64,000 nucleotides of DNA from positions 4,841,001 to 4,905,000 of the forward strand of contig NC_065889.1 of NCBI RefSeq assembly GCF_905147045.1, given 5' to 3'. Position numbers and translations under genes: made by a program. This DNA is from Nymphalis io (Eukaryota; Arthropoda; Insecta; Lepidoptera; Nymphalidae). A model generated the notes under the pieces. It was not told the origin of the DNA and did not search any database. It was given only the letters and a program-made list of their open reading frames with translations. Below are positions 1 to 13,000 of the stretch, piece after piece; the stretch's first letter is position 1; every line of letters begins with the position of its first letter.

Positions 1-2940
1 CTCTCGCTGTAGTCGTCATTCTTAACTGTTATTTAGATAATAGTAGTAATACGAGCCATAATAATAAACACTTTAGTGAATAATAATATTCTTACATTGG
101 TACCATCGGTCGGATATGATAATCAAACAAAGTTATTGATGTTATAATGTAAAAACACTGGAAAATAGTTTATACACGGTAATATCTTGCAATTATATAA
201 TACATACATATATCTACCAAAATGAATAAAAACTTATAAATATACAATCTCAAAATAATTCTTATAAAATTGGACAAAGTAATTAAAGAAACCATTAAAC
301 TCGTCAAGCTGGTTATAAATACTCGACCATTAAAACATAGCCGGAAGAATCGGAAGATGTATCAACCTTTGACTTTATGTGAAGGTTACGAAACGTCTGA
401 CGAAATGCGTGTACACCAAAGACGTGACCGATAAATATTGAGCGGTGTTCGTACATTTATAGGAACAGGTGTACAGAGGAGGGCGAAAGGCCTTGCGGTC
501 AACCCAGATGAGTCGCAGCCAAGTGCAGGCTCCCATTACGGAATCACCATCTCAGTATGTCTGTACAGTTATCCGCATAGCGACTGCGGTCGCTCATGTA
601 GGTCGGGCACTTGAACGTGAAATTAAATTTATCGTTTGTGAGAATTCCACGCTTAATTGCCACGTTTTGAGATATCGCATGCTTTGTTATTAGGGAACAT
701 GAAATTACTTTCTTCATTTGTCAAGACTCGAGAACAATTAGCTTATTGCGTTTTAAACTACAAACGCAATTACCTTTACCTCTTCATTCATTTTAATGAG
801 TTGTTTAATTATCGAAATTAGTTCAACGGTACTTTGATGACTTCAATATAATATATAACTGATACATACCTGACTCGACTAGACACTCAATCGACACATA
901 ATTTATGAAGAAACTTTTCTTTTGTTTGGCTCTAGAAAAAAGTTTTGGGGCCGAATAAAAGGTATTTGATCCATATATGGTTCTTGATTTATCTGCTGCC
1001 AATATTTGCGGCACAGTTTCGTCAATGTGCTCGGCAGACTGATTAATATTTATAGCACGTCAACTTATACATAAGACCGCATTCCCATAGGCATTGAAGA
1101 GCTAAGGGGGTTCGACCCCATCCGTCATTCATACATACCTACTATTGTAATCCATTTTTACTATTGATTTTTGGACCCCTGTTGCAGCACAAAGCTTTAA
1201 AAATAATTGTTCAACAGCATGTAGATATAGCATGTACATTATATTATACATTCGACTTATTTCCTTTATATCGATGTACAAAGCTTCTAAGTAGGCTTGT
1301 GTTTCAAGGTAACTCGACTATATATATATACTAAAAACATTTTATGATTTTATTGTGCTCGTTAATATTTTAAAAATGATAATTGGTATATAATAATTTA
1401 ATTAGTTACAAATCAAGTTAAGAAATACCAGTTTTTTTTTCATACGTTATATTTAAATATACCATTTGCGTAATTAATTAAAAGATATATATTTACGTAA
1501 TTATGAACTTGAAAGTTAATAATATGCTCCGATATGAAAATGCACAATTTACATTTTTTAACCTACTTAAAACTTTTCATTTCAATTTCTACCTACCTAA
1601 TTTAAAAAAATTAAGAATCAACGGTAGGAAAATTTTATCACAAATATAATCTTACTTTAAACAGTCAAAGAAACGTTATATCTTATCAAAAGTTTGCAGT
1701 CAGTCAAAACTCAGATTGCAAATATTTAAACTTCGTTTTATCTTATAAATACAATTTTAGTGTTGATTTTAATGCCAACAATATAAATTCAAAATTATGT
1801 TAAAATATAAAGTTTTGTTGCAATTCGTACTAAAATTCGATTTTTCTTTTTCGGTATTAATTAAACATTTAAATAGTTAAACGTTTTCGCATGTTGAATA
1901 TTTATTATATTGTTTCCGTGTATGACACCTGATAAATTAAGACTGGTTTCGAGGACGATAACCAGTCTAGTTGATTTAATAATATAAAACATTGACATTT
2001 TGCGAATCTTACACCACAGATTATAAAAAAATTGTACTTTTAGTTTTAACCAGCCAGTACTTTAATACCAAACTTTCATTTTTTGTGGTCAAATTTACAA
2101 AAATTATACAATTAACTTTATTATTCCCTTATTACATGTACTTTAAAGTTTTTATCGCATTAAAAATATATAATCTGCAACTTTTTTTATTTTTAAAAGA
2201 TATTATACTTGTAACGATATGGCTACTAATCATTTTAAAAAATAATTCAATTTACTTTTAAATTCTTTAATATTTTTAAGTAGGTATTTGCAGTTATGAA
2301 AACATCGATAACGTAATATTATTGCTATCTGGAAAAAATAAATTAACGATTACTAAAAATATTTGAACACACGATTTAGGCGCCATGCCTCGAGGGGCAT
2401 GCAGCTATTACCGACATACGTGATGGCATTGATAATAACTATACATCGAATCGAACCTTCATCGGTGTTAAATGGATTTATAGTAGCGTCGTCTTGAATA
2501 ATAACAAATTTGCACGCCAAATGCATTTGTAACAGATTATATTATCATGAACGTCACAGAGAAAATAAAGCAGTAGATATACTTGGTTACCAACTTAAAA
2601 TCAATGTTTAACAATAAATTACGCAATATTTATATAAAATATAGTGTCGTTTATTTGTTTACCGATATCTATAGTTATCTGTATGGACAAGCTTTGAAAA
2701 TATTAATTTTGTGTTTTCCTGTACACACATCACAGGAAATAGTTAATAGGTTATAAAAAAACATAATGACGAGACCTTGGGTATTACTATTGCTCAGTAT
2801 GTTAATATCACCATTATACAATTGCCTTCTCAGGCAAAGCCAAGGATTTGTAATATTATTTAAATAACTTGCCACAATGTTCCATTACTGTTTAAAAGAA
2901 TATGTAACAAAAAAAAGCCTACTATAGAAAACTAGTAAAG
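1..2940. other. AT-rich non-coding DNA, no gene seen
   Basis: The stretch is AT-rich with only short chance reading frames. It may be intergenic, or the long 5' intron of the GT49 gene downstream, whose first exons are missing. A GC-richer patch near 470-700 has a possible donor (GTATGT at 557) but no convincing acceptor, and its translations do not resemble the N-terminus of that enzyme family. Confidence 0.5.
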
Positions 2941-2942
2941 TA

Positions 2943-3010
2943 CAAACCAACGTTGTAACCGGCTATCTCTAGTTACGATCCGCATGCTTTACCCACTGAG
3001 CCATGTCGGC
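2943..3010 (-). repeat. tRNA-like SINE-head remnant
   Basis: Read on the minus strand this begins GCCGACATGGCTCAGTGGG, a pol III A-box-like string, and continues for about 65 bases like a decayed tRNA or SINE head. There is no clear B box and no acceptor-stem pairing, so it is not called as a tRNA gene. Confidence 0.35.
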
Positions 3011-3110
3011 AGTAAAAACTATCTTGTTTAAATACGAGCATAACATTTAGTTTCCCAATAAGCAACTTAGTGAAGACATTGGAAATATATGAACATATAA
3101 TAAAAATAAT

Positions 3111-3385
3111 ATCCAGGGACATTATTCACACACGGCCATCTGATCCCAAATTAAGCGGAGCTTGAGAATTGTACTATGGAAACCAGACAATTGATATACT
3201 ACATATACTACTTTTTCTTTTGTTAATACATACTTATATATAGATAATTACACCCAGACTCAGGACAAACATAAATGCGCATTTAGCATGTGCATTAAGC
3301 ACACAAATGTCTGTCCTGGGTGAGAATCGAACTCACAACCTTCGGCGTGAAAGGTAAGTATCTACCAACCACGCCAACCGGCCCG
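3111..3385 (-). mobile_element. tRNA-derived SINE, family B, full-length copy
   Basis: The minus strand starts with a tRNA-like head: A box around GGTTGGCGTGGTTGG, a loop resembling a Glu (TTC) anticodon arm, and B box GGTTCGA-type in the complement near 3330. A unique tail follows and ends near an ATTATT run. The same sequence lies on the plus strand at 51866-52130 and, decayed, at 10327-10525. The head lacks a closing acceptor stem, so it is a SINE and not a functional tRNA. Confidence 0.75.
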
Positions 3386-3389
3386 TCAT

Positions 3390-6300
3390 ATATCAACACG
3401 CTTAAAATATATTGATTTATTGTATTTATAAAAAATATATTTTGTTAAATAAAGTATATAAATAAACCTGTTACGTTAAAATAAATAAATGCTCTTTATA
3501 TGAATTATTTAAAAAAAAACCTTTTTGATTGTCAAATCAATATTATTTGATACATTTTATCAATAATTTGTATACTTTTAAATTGTTAGTATAATAATAA
3601 TATTCTCCGTCTCATAAAATTTCGAAAACGATGGACAATCTAAAGTTTAGCCACATACATATATCCTGCTTATACCGCATCATAGTGCGCAAGTGTGTAA
3701 TCAAATAAAGGTGAGATTTCTTCTCACTCAAAATCTAGTGAAATCAAGCAATCCGACACAATCAAAAAGAGGCGCAAGATTAACGGCTTTACATTCTTTC
3801 CGAGACACAAGATTGACACATTGGCAATTTTTTAAGTCTGAGCTGATGATTGGCTAACTAAAAATTTCTTGGCTGAAAATAACGACCAAAAATATGAACC
3901 CTAGACAACGAGATCTTCAGGCTGATAAGTTACTAGACCACCGAGTCAGTGTTGTAAAGATTTACATTATTGTTGAAACAATGCCTCAAATCTTTACAAA
4001 CACAGCCTTGTTGATTTTTCTATCGATCCCACGAGTGTGGCGAAGTGCTAACCGAGGGTCGTGTGAACTTATAATATTATAGAAAGAACTAGTTACATTT
4101 TTCTGTCTTCTAACACGCAACATGTCTCATCTTGATTATAAAAAATAAATAGTACAACCGTTTTTAAAGATATAAATCCTATTTTTTATTAGACTTATCT
4201 GAACAGATTATATACATACTTGAAATGTTTATTGAAACGGATTACATACATCACAAAAAAAATAATCACACGGCGATTGTTGAGATGGATACTATTAAAG
4301 TAATCGGGTCTCACTTATGTATTCATGTATTTATCGAGACTTCACACGAATCGTGGGCGGCGTAATATCGACGCGTCCGCTCCTTGATGATGGGAACCGT
4401 CTTCCCGATACATTTCGACCATTCCGCGATAAATAACATAAGTAGAATCGGATAAGTTGATAATAAATAAATATCATTGATATAATATAATATATTTCGC
4501 TTAGTAAAATATTATATAGCTTATCTTTTTAAGATAAATGTAAAAATACCATGACTGTTTTATTATCTATTGTATTCGAATAGAAAATAAGTTCTTATAA
4601 TCATTATACATAAAGTTCATGCAGTTTTTTTTAAATACAGTAGAAATTGAAGAATAAAGATATTTGTTTAAGAAGCCATCTCTACTAATATTATAAACTG
4701 GAAAGGTTGTTTGTCTGGACAAAGAACCAAAAGTCAGATTAAAAAATGAATTAAAAACACATTTAATAAACAATGTTATATATTTTTATGCAAAATATCC
4801 AAAACATATACTTTACGTTTAAAATATTATTTAAATAGCGTGCAAATTGTGTAATCTAAATTTAAACTACCGGATACAGATAATATTTTATATTTATATT
4901 TGACAACAAAATTTATGTTTTTTTATTTCATCTGTGGCTAATTATTTATTGTATAATCCACGTGTTTTTACACACGCTGACACGTTAAACAAAGATGTGA
5001 AATAAATTTTAATAATAAACGTCCTTGGTAAATATTGCGAGTTATTTAAGTAACTTAGTTAGTTCATTACGTCAATACGGGTTATCAATACATTATTTTA
5101 TATATAATATTATAACCATTTTATAACCATAGAAAAAAACCACCAATTAATCTTATAAGTGATTTTATGAATATGGCTTAATAAATAGATAGATTTTAAA
5201 GTTTAAATACCTTGGTATTAATCCAACAAATATTTATAACGAATAAATTAAACCACAATCGGATTTATTGAAATAATACATTCATAGATCACGAGCCATG
5301 CCAGACCGATCTATCTATCTTCACGTATTAACAAAAGTCAAAAAAGTTAAAACGCAAATGTACCTCTCTAAATATAATACTATTTCATAATCGTTAAACG
5401 AATATATAAATTCACTACTAAATGATAATCCTCGTTAATAAAAGACCTGGAAAAGAAATTACTAGGTGTGGATTATTGATCTAACAGCTAGAACCCACAA
5501 CGTACGCCAAATGCGTTATAGAAAGCTATAGCAACGTCTAGTCGTCACCCCACCTGCCGCAGACTGCTAATAATAATTAGAAACAAGTATACCCCTATGT
5601 ATAAACAAATTCGATTTAATATTTAAGTTGCTTAACTTTGAGTCGTAGTATAGTAGTAGCATAAATTATATTACGTTTTTTTAAATTAATCTCTGGTTTC
5701 TAGTACAAAATCATAAACAATTTTAAACTTTTTCTATTAGTGATTTAAAAATGATAAATCCTTATGAAAATATTTTACAACCATTTCTACAAAATAAAAA
5801 TAAAATCATTTGTAAGTTAGTTATGTTTTAGTACATTTTATAATAAAAAATTATGATATTCAACTATACATTATTCTAAAATTGGATTATAGATTTAATA
5901 AATTATTTCAATGATGTTTCAGATTATAAAATACATATTCAGATCTATCACATCGTTATGTAACATGCAAATGCTTTGTTATAACATGTTAAATTAACAA
6001 AGAAGTTATAATTAAAGCTGGATGAACTTGTTTGATAAGGAAGCATTAAATATCGCATAAAACAATCAACCAATAACATCGCCATCATCATTAAATAATG
6101 ATACTCAACAAAATATGGTAAAAAAATAACGCAAACGCGAAATCAATACTCGTCGTTGAACTAATCCCAAGCTACGGTTCCACCTTGGCGTATATTTAGA
6201 CTTGCTTTTATTTAAAAATGTGCTCCTCAGGTCTGAGGTGTTTATTTCCGAACCGGTGGTAGATTTATGTCAATCAATAAGTAAGTGTAACACTTCTATA

Positions 6301-8160
6301 TTGAATAAAGTTTTTTAACTTTTACCTTTGACTATTATTATATATTTTCTAGTACCCGTTGTGAATTTAATTTAGTCTGATGATTGAATTTCCAATTAGG
6401 ATACGAATAATACGTATACACATAATTTTAATATTCTTCGTATAAGGTTTATTTATACACTTATTATATAACCGATAAAAAAAAGACTCAAAATATTATG
6501 AAATAAATGTCTTAACGCTTATTTCGATTCCTCACAGGTGAACGTATTGTAAATTCCTTTAATATACTGAATATAACTCTAGGTACATTAAATACAATAC
6601 AATTAAATATAGATATATTTAAATAAATAATTATTATGTTATAGTAATTATATAAATTAGGTATTATTTAAGAAACACTAACGCTTTTGTTTTCTTATAA
6701 TGATATTATTACGATCGATTACATAAGTAATCAAGTCAAACACTCGTATTATAAAATGTAACTAAGATTTATAGTTGTATCTTTATTTTTCCCATCTTAT
6801 ATAAAAACTACCCTACAATTTTATTTTTTGAATTATGAGATACAAACTAATTTGATACATATCTATATTAAGCGTCTTGTCTACTACTGACCAAAAGTAA
6901 AGGTATTACCGATATAATGTGTAATTCATATAAAACTTTAAAGGAATCCCGAGAAACCAGAAAAAAAATCAAACCTTATTTCTTTTTACTATATTAGTAC
7001 GTATATTTTTAGAATATTTAGGACAGTTTTCAAAAATAAATAAATAATTATGAGCGTTGTAATAATCTTATAGTTGAATTAATTAAATATGAAAATATAT
7101 AATTAAATAAGTGATAGCGCTATAAGCACCTTCTTCAATTAATATAAAGTCAGGGTTGAAAAGCCTTCAAAACGAAATAAACAAGCCGAAGCGGTTTAGC
7201 ATTCGCACTTACAGTATGCATAAAAACACATTCCACTCACAAATAAGGTACCTTATTAGCAATACGTCAACGATTGAGGCGCCAATTTTCAAAACAGGAA
7301 AAAGTAATACTTTTTAAAAGACAATAAAATGATTGCTAACGCAATACGCGTAAAGACATTGTTAACTGTATGATAAATTTACATAAAACAAAATGTCATC
7401 AAATAATATTCGTGCCTGGATTCAATAATTATAATATAAATGGCTAATGCCAGGCATGCTTTGCAATACCATTATAAATAATTATATAAGTAATTATCCG
7501 ATACAGCTTGGGCGTCACTACGTAGATGGTAATCTATCAAGATTGTTGTTGTCCGAACATACCAAAGTTACGTCGCAAACAGATAAATAGTATAGGAACG
7601 CATACTCATCAAACTAAGAAACATTGTTTTTTGTAATCATAAAAAAGTTAATAGTAAACCATAAGGCAATTATCGCTTCGATAGCCGTTAATGTATTGCT
7701 AAAAATACTTCCAATGCAACCAATCTTAAGATAACATTCTAAAATTTTACAAGTACATAATATAATTATAATAATCTCCTATAAAGCGATTGATGGCGGT
7801 ATACAGACCGAGTAATTGCGTCAAATCGCCGTAAGAATACTTCGTTTTACGACGCGAATGTTTAAAGGCATAAATTAAGTGTCATGTGGGTTAATATCTT
7901 TAGGAAACAAAGGTTAATTGGTAGATCACCTTACAGGATCCAAAGGAGTCTAGTTCAGCTGCAATGCAATTTCTAATATAATTTATTACACGCTTTATAA
8001 TTAGTAGGTAGGTATTGAAGTCTTATTTCAAACTATTTATTAACATTATAATAACAATTGATTTAAGTTGATGATAGTGCCAGGACGTGGGTAGTGAAAC
8101 TAACTAGGAACGAGTAAACCTTTTTGAGCTTATTTAGTTTTTATTGACGAGTCGAGTACT
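3390..8160. other. AT-rich non-coding DNA, no gene seen
   Basis: No exon with credible splice sites was found on either strand. A GC-richer patch lies at about 4330-4440, in otherwise AT-rich DNA; its only frames are under 30 codons. Around 6245-6330 is a fragment similar to 29500-29580 (both contain TTCCGAACCGGTGGTAG), a minor interspersed repeat. Confidence 0.5.
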
Positions 8161-8167
8161 TGATTCA

Positions 8168-8406
8168 AGATAGCACAGTGGCTAGAACGCTTGAATGTTA
8201 ACCGACGATTGTTGGTTTAAACACAGGCAAGCAGTATACCTTTCATGTGCTTAGTTTGTGTTTGTAATTCATCTCGTGCTCATCAGTGAAGCAAATCTGC
8301 AATGTATCTAATTTCACTGAAAATCTGTGACATGAGTAAAGCGCATTGTATTAAAATGAGCTTCAAACCTTCATCAAAGGGATTGCATTTTCCAGCAGTG
8401 GACATT
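8168..8406 (+). mobile_element. old, diverged SINE family A copy
   Basis: It follows the family A order: tRNA-like head (CAGTGGCTAGAACGC), then TTCATGTGCTTAGTTTGTG, then AATTCATCTCGTGCT, ending in CAGCAGTGGACATT. There are many substitutions and small deletions, so it is an old insertion. Confidence 0.6.
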
Positions 8407-8409
8407 TAA

Positions 8410-9560
8410 AATTTAAAGGCTGACGACATTCCTTACACATTACTCTGACTTTTGTGATTATAATATATTCACATATATATTTACACAATCAAATATATTT
8501 CAGAATTGAACTTCGATGTCATGACTTTCAAGTTTCGTGACATGAAAACCCGAAGACACCTTTTATGGCTGACCGACGATTTATAAAAACCTTTGACTGT
8601 TTTATGGTCATATCAAGCCATGCAATCAACACTAAACGCTTTAAAATTAAACGAATTACTTTTTAGGCTTATTTTTTGTAGTTAAGTTCTTATTTATTAC
8701 GAACTACAAGTTTGTAAAATAAAATTCCTAAAACATAAGATAACTGGTTCACATCCGCTAATTGAAAATAAATATATATAATTCTAAGAATTATTTGACG
8801 ATAATTGCTTTAAGTCCAAACGATTTAACGACATCGGTCCATAAAATTGAAAAGTACTAAATTACCGCTATAGATTATAATAAAAACTCATTTAATTAAC
8901 CTTCGCAGTAATTTCCTGTCTATCATTGGATTCTTAATGTTTTAATCACCCGTAACGTCTCTTAATAATTTTAAGAGCGATTTTGTTTACTTATTTATAG
9001 GTCTTTTAGAACACGAACGTTAAATACACATTATATTGACTCTTATTATTATTTTATTAAATTAACTATTAGGAGCGTTTATAAATCCAGTTGCATTTAA
9101 AAAATAATATAAATCGATCTCTTATACATTGTACGATAATTTATCGGTTTAACCGCATCGATAACGCAATATTCAGCACATTAAGGCAAATAAAAGTTTG
9201 ATAAATAATAATGTTTACCAATAACCAACATTTTATCCAACATTGGCGGCAACTTACTAATCAGATAGATTTGTAGGCGTAGTTAGTGTTGGCGATGTTC
9301 AAGCGACCTAAAACAGGCGTAAATGTCGTTCGACACGCGAACCATTCGCTTGGGACTGACAACATTATATTGATTAAAATAAAATTGATTATTTTTAAGT
9401 CACGACAATTCATTCCGCTAAACTAGTTAGTAGTTGTTATATATATTAAGAACTTTAAATATTTTGTCATATCATGGTTAGTTCATATGCTATGTGTGAA
9501 TATTAGAGCCGAGACAATAATGTCTTGTGTTCCTGTTTTAGTCTCTCAGACTACTAGGAC
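8410..9560. other. AT-rich non-coding DNA, no gene seen
   Basis: I see no coding potential and no recognisable element here. A short tRNA-like T-arm remnant (GTCCTGGGATTTGAAC on the plus strand, near 9568) lies just before the next SINE. Confidence 0.45.
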
Positions 9561-9615
9561 TAGTTCCGTCCTGGGATTTGAACGAAGGACCTCGGGATTT
9601 GTAGTTTTATAAGAG

Positions 9616-9910
9616 TAACAGCCTGTTAATGTCCCATTGCTGGCCTAAGGCCTCCTGTCCCTTTTGAGGAGAAGGTGTTTTGAGGAGAAGGTTCCACCAC
9701 GCTGCTCCAATGCGGGTTGGTAGAATACTCATGTAGCAGAATTTCAATGAAATTAGATACATGCAGGTTTCCTCACGATGTTTTCCTTCACCGTCAAGCA
9801 CGAGATGAATTATAATCACAATTTAGCACATGAAAATTCAGAGGTGCTTGCCCGGGTTTCGGGATCATCGGTTAAGATTCACGCGTTCTAACCACTAGGC
9901 CATCTCGGCT
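9616..9910 (-). mobile_element. tRNA-derived SINE, family A
   Basis: A full-length copy about 295 bp long. On the minus strand the head reads GCCGAGATGGCCTAGTGG (A box) with a B-box-like GGTTCAAACCC-type block further on, and the element ends in a conserved CAGCAGTGGGACATTAACAG-type tail. By eye the head resembles tRNA-Lys. Near-identical copies lie at 12609-12894 and 58556-58851, and partial ones at 11452-11709, 26250-26419, 34391-34492 and 51396-51640. Confidence 0.8.
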
Positions 9911-10070
9911 TACTTATAAGATAGTCACTATATCATCGATACAGTGGAAGATTATATGTATGAATAACATAGCTTTACCTAAAAACAGAAAAAACCTTAA
10001 CCGAATAACCCTATTCTATTGTTTAAAAAAAATTGTATCAGTCTGTTATATCCTTATTTTTTGATTACAG

Positions 10071-13000
10071 ATGGATGGCTCCAGTGAGTCTTGCTATTCA
10101 CGCACCTGGGGCCGACATGGGCCCTACTGTGAACAGCATCAGATACTTGCGCGATTGTCTCGGTAACGAACTCATCAAGCAGTACGTTACCTTCCACGTT
10201 TTCTTCTCCCATAAAAATTTACCAAGTTCGGTGAGTACATTTACAGCATGAATGGAATAATTAATACTAATAGAAAAAAATATATTTATATCAAACAACA
10301 AAATTAACATTTAGTTGACGATTGACGAGCCGGTTGGCGTGGTTGGTAAATACTTGCCTTTCGCGCCTTTTTGGGTTCTTACCCAGGATAGACATTTCGA
10401 TTTTTCTATAAAAGTATATATTTACATAAGAAAAGTATATCAGTTGTCTGCTTTCCATAGTACTAGTAGCTCTGCTCAGTTTGGGATCAGATGACCTTGT
10501 GTAAATAATGTCCCAGGATATTATTAATTTCTGTCTAATTAATTAGTGACTGTACAAAGACGTACAGTACTGTCTTTGCCTATCTGACTACACGCGTCAC
10601 GCAGAAACCACTTGGTCAAATTTACTATAACTGAATTTGGTATTATACCTGCATTAACTAGTTATATATTGGTAACGGTTTTGCTAAAATTTAAAAAATT
10701 AAGGTACTAGTTAGATTTTTAACTAAATATATTTAAATTTGAAGGCGCAACACGTTACAAATATGTTAGCTTATTTAAATATTACATTGTTCCTCTTGCT
10801 TTCATTGTAATATTATAGCGAAAACGTTCACATTTATGAACATTTTATTATATCAGTATGTCTAATGCGACTTTTTTACTTATTCGATAGCGTCGACATT
10901 AATTTTCGATTTGTATGAAATTCCGATTATTATCAATAAACAACTCTGTTTTCATTCCATACAAATCAAAGTTACACAATCGAAACGAAAAGAAACTGTT
11001 ATTGATATTTCCAAAACAGATGGCCCGACACAAATGTTACAGTATAAATTTAATGCATAGGCTTGTGAAAGCAGTTTTAAATCGTTGTTTTAGATAAAAC
11101 CTGTTCTGCTTGTTCTTTATCATACGAAGCTAAAATTACTAATCATAATCGATTAGTATGAAAGATTATATTATTAAATAATTTTAAAGATTATATTATT
11201 AAATAATTTACATTTAAAAATGCAAGGAAATATATCCTGTTTAAAAATGTAATTTATTATCAGCGATTTGAATACATCATTCTAATCCATATAAATTTGC
11301 AATATCGAGACACAAAATGGAGTTAATAAAACATTGAAATAAATGAATTGAACTCAAAGTCAGTCCCCAAAATATTACAGAGTTAAAAATAGCAAACTCA
11401 TATGTTCAAAAGGATGAACTGATTCTAAAGCTAAATAAATATCGTTGGCCAAATGGACGATGGATGAAACACGCGAATCTTAACCGAAGATTTTGGATTG
11501 AACCCGGGCAAGCACCACTGAATTTTCATGAGCTTAATTTGTGTTCATTATTGATATCGTACTCGAAGGTGAAAGAAAACACCGTGAAGAAATCTGCATC
11601 CCATAAAGATCTTCTGCAGGTGCAAACATCAACCAGCTTTGGAGCAGCGTGGTGGAATAAACGTTTCCTCAAAAAAGACTAGAATCTTTTTTGCAGTGGA
11701 ACATTTATAATCTGTTTCTTACGAGAATTTCCAACGCGGTGTTTAATTTATATGTATGTTTAATATAAAACAAATAATACGAATACTGATTTAATTTAGT
11801 TTTAATTAGCTTTGAGGTGACGTCCTCCTGAGCGATTTTGGCTAAGGTAATTCAATATAGCATAGCCAACAACGCAGGAAATGTGAAATGAAGTGCATAA
11901 GTATGTATTTAACAAACAGGTGCACTTTCAAGACAGACAGAAAAACTACTCTTTATGGGCTTGACCTGGGCTTTGAACTCAGGACTTCGGTATCTGCAGC
12001 CGTATGCTATGGCTCGCTTTGCTATTAGTCCAACAATGCAGATGTATTAAATGACGTACCTTATTAGGTTGTAACAGCTCTATGTTATGACTTCTTACCA
12101 TTATAACACAATGAAAGCGATTATAAGGAAACAATAGCCTTTTATCTAAACAAACTTTATTTCGTTTTACAAAATTAGGCATGCAAGTTAATTAGCTACC
12201 AAGCTACGTGTATATCCAAGTAAAAAAATAGAGGTACAAATTTAAATATATAATCAATGTTCTGCATTATTTATTGCTATGCTAATTTTTATTTTATCTT
12301 GTTTTTCGCTAAACAAATATTATCAACATTAAAAAATTAGTGCTCGAGGCGAGAACGTAATCAATGCAATATTTCCAAAACATTCATCTTCGATATCAGA
12401 TTTTTATCGTATTTCGTTTAGAATAATCAATACATCATGAAGTGTTGTTGTAGATTCATATCAGTTGATATTTAGTTGAAGTGCGAATGTTAATGACAAT
12501 GTATTGAAGTGTTTTATGCATTTTATCGATTATTCAATCACGGACAGAATGTATGCACACTAATGACCTTGAAAAACAAATTAGTACTTAGAAGTTAGGT
12601 TGTGTGCAAGCTTGTCTGTCCCACTGCTGGGCTAAGGCCTCCTCTCCCTTTTGAGAAGGTTTGGAGCTTATTCCACCACGCTGCTCCAATGCGGGTTGGT
12701 AGAATACACATGTGGCAGAATTTCAATGAAATTAGACACATGCAGGTTTCCTTACGATGTTTTCTTTCACCGTCAAGCACGAGATGAATTATAAACACGA
12801 ATTAAGTACATGAAAATTCAGCGGTGCTTGTCTGGGTTTGAACCCACGATCATCGGTTAAGCTTTACGTATTCTAACCACTAGGCCATCTCGGCGACATC
12901 TGGGTAGGTACCACCCACATATTACATATTCTATCTCTAAACAACAATTCAGAAAACGAACACAAATGTACGAAATATTTATGTTCCGGTTTGAAGGGTT

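Noticed and set aside
469..693. 74-codon frame in a GC-richer patch, possibly a 5' exon of the GT49 gene
   Set aside because: There is a GTATGT donor-like site, but the upstream AG lacks a pyrimidine tract and the translation does not resemble the start of a GT49 domain or a membrane anchor. If joined at that donor, the codon before the conserved Trp would be Gln rather than the usual Arg.
1992..2261. 89-codon hydrophobic frame
   Set aside because: It is AT-rich with Phe, Leu, Ile and Lys composition expected from random TA-rich DNA; it has no homologous features and no flanking signals.
3301..3385. Possible functional tRNA gene (minus strand)
   Set aside because: A and B boxes are present, but the acceptor stem does not close and the sequence continues into a SINE body shared with two other loci.
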